DNA of 35,857 nucleotides, from contig NZ_BMQV01000045.1 of assembly GCF_014648295.1 (NCBI RefSeq), positions 1 to 35,857 of the forward strand. The letters run 5' to 3'. The DNA is from Shewanella saliphila (GTDB taxonomy: Bacteria; Pseudomonadota; Gammaproteobacteria; Enterobacterales; Shewanellaceae). This document shows positions 33,347 to 35,857 of the stretch, piece by piece; positions within the stretch are counted from its first letter, which is position 1; the number at the start of each line of letters is the position of its first letter. Under the pieces are notes generated by a model, which was not told where the DNA came from, searched no databases, and worked only from the letters and a program-made list of their open reading frames with translations. The position numbers and the translations under genes are program-made.

Positions 33347-35113
33347 TTGATTCATAGAAGAAACTATTTATTACTTAAACAAGCTAAAACAAAACCTCAA
33401 TTAGCATCGATATTGGGCGTTTCAGCTGCTTTTCTTACCAGAACCTTGTATAAACCTGGTGTAGAGTCACACGTAAATTCGCACTATCATCAATTCGATA
33501 TTACTAAAAAATCAGGTGGTGTCAGAACAATCAGTGCACCATCAGATGAGTTGAAAGACCTACAACGTAAATTGTCAGATTTACTATTGGATTGTAAAGC
33601 AGTTATTCATCTTGATAATAAAATTGAATGCACTCTTTCACATGGCTTTGAACGAAAAAGATCCATAATTACAAATGCTCGTATCCATCGTAACAAAAAA
33701 AATGTATTGAATTTGGATTTAGCTGATTTTTTTGGAAGCTTCAATTTTGGTAGAGTTCGTGGATATTTTATTGCCAATAGAGACTGGAAATTAGATCCGC
33801 ATATAGCAACTATTATTGCTCAAATAGCTTGCTACAAAGACACTCTACCTCAAGGCAGTCCTTGCTCTCCAGTGATTGCTAACCTCATAACTAACAGCCT
33901 TGATATTAAACTGTCAAAGTTAGCTAAAAGAAATGGGTGTTCTTATACAAGATATGCTGATGACATAACTTTTTCTACTAGGAAAAAAGCTTTTCCAACA
34001 GCCATTGTTAAAGACGTTAAAAATATAACACTAGGTTCAAAAGTATTAGGTGAGATAAGGCGTGCAGGGTTTGCAGTAAACCCCAAAAAAACTAGGTTAC
34101 AATTTAAAGATTCTAGGCAGGAAGCAACCGGCTTAGTTGTAAATAAAAAGGTCAGTGTTAAATCAGAATATTGGCGTACAACTAGAGCTATGGCTCACTC
34201 TCTATTCAAAACAGGAAAATTTCAAGTTGCCGAACAAAATGGCTCTTTTAGAGATGGTCATTTATCAGAGCTAGAAGGTCGATTGACGTTTATCGATTCG
34301 GTCGACTTTTATAATAACCTAGAAAATAAGAATCACCCTGAGCCAAAATTCGAACCTAAGGTACACAACGGTCTAAATAAATTTCGTGGCAAACTAAATT
34401 CACGAGAAATTGTCTATGGAAGATTTCTGCAATATAAGCACTTTTTTGCAAATGAATATCCTACGATATTAACCGAAGGGAAAACAGATAACGTTTATTT
34501 AAAAAGTGCTTTAAGTCGCCTTCAAACTACTTACCCTAAGTTAGTTAACCCTAAATCAGCTAAAGCAAAGTATTCACCAAAGCTAAAGTTCCCTAATTTA
34601 AATCGTAAAACTATGTATTTACTCGATCTTGGTGATGGTGCAACACCATTTGTAAGATTTGTTCAAAGATATGCTGATGATTTAAAATACTATGAATGCA
34701 AGAAAGCGAAAAATCCAGTAATCTTAGTGCTTGATAATGATACAGGTCCTAAAGAATTATTAAACCATTTAGCTAAAAAAGTTAAATCATGTCCCGATGA
34801 CATAGCAACGTTAAAAAGTAGCGGGTTTATTCACTTGTTCCATAATCTGTACCTTATTCTGACACCTCTAAATGCTGGAGGAAAAGATTCAGCAATGGAG
34901 GACCTTTTTGATGCTGCAACTCTCGGTAAAACTATCAATGGAAAAACTTTTTCAACAGCGAACCATTTTGATGATACTAAACACTTCGGAAAACATGTTT
35001 TTTCCACTAAAATTGTGCGTTCAGGTAAATCAAGCATTAATTTTGATAAATTTAAATATATCTTTGATGAAATTGTGAAAGTAAAAATACACTTCTCAAA
35101 AATTAAAAATTAA
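33347..35113 (+). CDS. Retron reverse transcriptase fused to a TOPRIM nuclease domain
   Basis: A 588-residue retron protein resembling the Ec67 (Eco2) reverse transcriptase along its length. RT domain: retron NAxxH motif (N110-H114), motif A with Asp124 in LNLDLADFF, QGSP at 169-172, YADD at 203-206, and the triplet that is normally VTG is ATG (260-262). From about residue 370 a TOPRIM domain follows: Glu377 in TEGKTD and Asp463-x-Asp465 in VLDNDTG, then SMEDLF-like AMEDLFD. The start TTG 33347 has GAAGAG six bases upstream and gives the same N-terminal length as Ec67; the frame is also open from GTG 33302 inside a2. In this retron class msDNA, RT and the nuclease domain form a toxin-antitoxin-like anti-phage unit. 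Base composition is visibly A+T-richer than the gcv genes, which suggests transfer. Confidence 0.93.
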   Translation: MIHRRNYLLLKQAKTKPQLASILGVSAAFLTRTLYKPGVESHVNSHYHQFDITKKSGGVRTISAPSDELKDLQRKLSDLLLDCKAVIHLDNKIECTLSHGFERKRSIITNARIHRNKKNVLNLDLADFFGSFNFGRVRGYFIANRDWKLDPHIATIIAQIACYKDTLPQGSPCSPVIANLITNSLDIKLSKLAKRNGCSYTRYADDITFSTRKKAFPTAIVKDVKNITLGSKVLGEIRRAGFAVNPKKTRLQFKDSRQEATGLVVNKKVSVKSEYWRTTRAMAHSLFKTGKFQVAEQNGSFRDGHLSELEGRLTFIDSVDFYNNLENKNHPEPKFEPKVHNGLNKFRGKLNSREIVYGRFLQYKHFFANEYPTILTEGKTDNVYLKSALSRLQTTYPKLVNPKSAKAKYSPKLKFPNLNRKTMYLLDLGDGATPFVRFVQRYADDLKYYECKKAKNPVILVLDNDTGPKELLNHLAKKVKSCPDDIATLKSSGFIHLFHNLYLILTPLNAGGKDSAMEDLFDAATLGKTINGKTFSTANHFDDTKHFGKHVFSTKIVRSGKSSINFDKFKYIFDEIVKVKIHFSKIKN

Positions 35114-35131
35114 AAATTAAAAATTAAAATT
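35097..35131 (+). repeat. AAAATTA heptamer array across the RT stop codon
   Basis: About four copies of the 7-base unit AAAATTA run through the last codons and stop of the retron gene. A change in copy number would shift the reading frame, but every frame of the unit reaches TAA within seven codons, so only the last few residues would change. Confidence 0.75.
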
Positions 35132-35710
35132 GGTAAATAAGTTCAAAGGCTTCTTTGTATCATTAATGGGCTTCAAGTTGCTTAATTAGTTCTTTGGTCA
35201 GTATTTTTTGGTGTTGCTTACCTTTGGTGGAAAGGTTCGAAAACCTTAGAAATTATGAAGAAGCTATAACGCAGTTTGAGAGCAAGCGGGCAGAACCCTG
35301 TATGCGGCTCCGCACACGGCGGTTAATTTAGAACGTCTAACGTAAACTCCCTAACTAGGATAATGAACAGCGATCCATCCTTCTCTTAGTGAACATATAC
35401 TCACTTTCTTAAGATAATCATTACAAATGATAATGCGAAGCATGAGCTTTAGAGTTAAAGATCTAGCGCGTTTCTGTCCATAGGCGTTACTGCTAGCCTT
35501 CGCTGACACGGTTCTGCCCCATTGCGCCTTAACGTAAATACTCAGTGGCAAATCGTACCACTGAAATCACCGTACATTTTCTCATGACAGGCCGCTCACA
35601 ACCGATGCGCGGTTTCTCCCAGTTTTGTGCATTGCTCAATAAGCCATCGGTAATCTCACATATGCATACCTATGCCAGAGGCAAGGACAGGCACCTTATG
35701 TAAGGAAAAA
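35132..35710. other. Accessory intergenic region after the retron
   Basis: No convincing gene. It holds the domain V-like hairpin at 35293-35324. Short minus-strand open segments (for example 35351-35551) have no recognisable family. They read like decayed mobile-element sequence, but I cannot name the element. Confidence 0.4.
35293..35324. repeat. Imperfect hairpin resembling a group II intron domain V
   Basis: AACC pairs with GGTT at the base, CTGT with ACGG, and TGCGG with CCGCA at the tip. The minus-strand reading AACCGCCGTGTGCGG is the 5' half of the domain V seen in some bacterial group II introns, but the 3' half does not match. It may be a degenerate fragment of a second intron, or an unrelated hairpin. 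Confidence 0.3.
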
Positions 35711-35857
35711 GTAATCGTTCGAACGTAAACGTCGTAAACGTCTAGCGAACGGCACCTAGCAATTTATCTTTGCTTGATATTCCACGGCAATAATGACTCA
35801 ACCTCGGATGAGGTCTCTGCCAAGCCTTGCAGGCACTTGGCGATATACTCATGCACG
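35711..35857 (-). mobile_element. Terminal part of an IS66-type insertion sequence
   Basis: Positions from 35711 begin GTAATCGTTCGAACGTAA, and GTAA is the usual terminus of IS66-family inverted repeats. Fifty or so bases inside lies the 3' end of a transposase gene on the minus strand. The element continues off the right edge. The 8-bp target duplication cannot be checked with only one end. Confidence 0.5.
35764..35857 (-). CDS. IS66-family transposase, C-terminal end (partial)
   Basis: The last 30 residues before a TAA stop read VHEYIAKCLQGLAETSSEVE followed by SLLPWNIKQR. The LLPWN near the C-terminus is a hallmark of the IS66 transposase C-terminal domain, preceded in the family by a helix of this kind. 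The rest of the gene lies beyond the right edge. The identification rests on this short tail only. Confidence 0.6.
   Translation of the reverse strand, partial: VHEYIAKCLQGLAETSSEVESLLPWNIKQR

Noticed and set aside
35097..35131. Phase variation of the retron gene by the AAAATTA array
   Set aside because: The array lies at the very end of the gene and every frame meets a stop within the repeat, so only a few terminal residues could change.
35130..35189. Short hydrophobic peptide of 19 codons after the retron (possible toxin)
   Set aside because: Starts at TTG inside the repeat array without a ribosome-binding site; the retron class already carries its effector in the RT protein.
35275..35345. 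Integron attC site
   Set aside because: GTCTAAC fits one core-site pattern, but no matching GTTRRRY partner stands at the right place and no cassette or integrase gene is seen.
35351..35551. Small protein of 66 residues on the minus strand
   Set aside because: No recognisable family, no ribosome-binding site, low-quality composition; more likely decayed sequence.
1..35857. CRISPR array or tRNA genes
   Set aside because: No regularly spaced repeat series and no cloverleaf or T-loop signature was seen in the intergenic regions.

Overview
The window looks like a chromosomal segment of a marine gammaproteobacterium, most likely Shewanella or a close relative. The reasons are the zapA/6S RNA/fau and ygfB-ubiH-ubiI-gcvTHP neighbourhoods, the folX-folE-folM cluster, a SLC5-type hybrid sensor kinase of the CrbS kind, and a dispersed palindromic repeat of a type I associate with this group. 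The genus is an inference from gene content and sequence style; no search was run.

Layout. Positions 1-125 are the 3' end (domains V and VI) of a group II intron whose body lies off the left edge, followed by a 7-bp tandem repeat. Positions 376-11683 form what reads as one catabolic locus: a secreted PHB-depolymerase-family esterase, a TonB-dependent receptor, a LuxR-type response regulator converging on a CrbS-like hybrid kinase, an MFS transporter overlapping an HSL-family esterase, and a D-3-hydroxybutyrate dehydrogenase. Together they could hydrolyse, import and oxidise poly- or oligo-3-hydroxybutyrate. Positions 11817-15201 hold an SDR and a DCC-family protein divergent from folX-folE-folM (tetrahydromonapterin/pterin synthesis). 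metY (O-acetylhomoserine sulfhydrylase) follows.

Positions 16741-24286 on the minus strand run zapA, 6S RNA, three membrane/envelope genes and fau. In E. coli fau directly follows 6S RNA; here a GDPD-like lipoprotein, an 820-residue membrane protein and a 633-residue membrane protein with a DnaJ-like CxxCxGxG zinc module sit between them. I do not recognise this three-gene set as a known system. Positions 24522-32663 on the plus strand are ygfB, ubiH, ubiI (ubiquinone hydroxylation), then gcvT, gcvH and gcvP (glycine cleavage), with terminators after gcvH and gcvP.

From about 32790 to the right edge the sequence becomes A+T-rich and accessory. It carries a complete retron: an msr-msd RNA bounded by a perfect 11-bp inverted repeat, followed by one gene encoding a reverse transcriptase fused to a C-terminal TOPRIM nuclease domain. 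It closely resembles retron Eco2 (Ec67, the RT-TOPRIM fusion group), a class of anti-phage defence systems. Beyond it lie repeats, a domain V-like hairpin, and the end of an IS66-type insertion sequence cut by the right edge.
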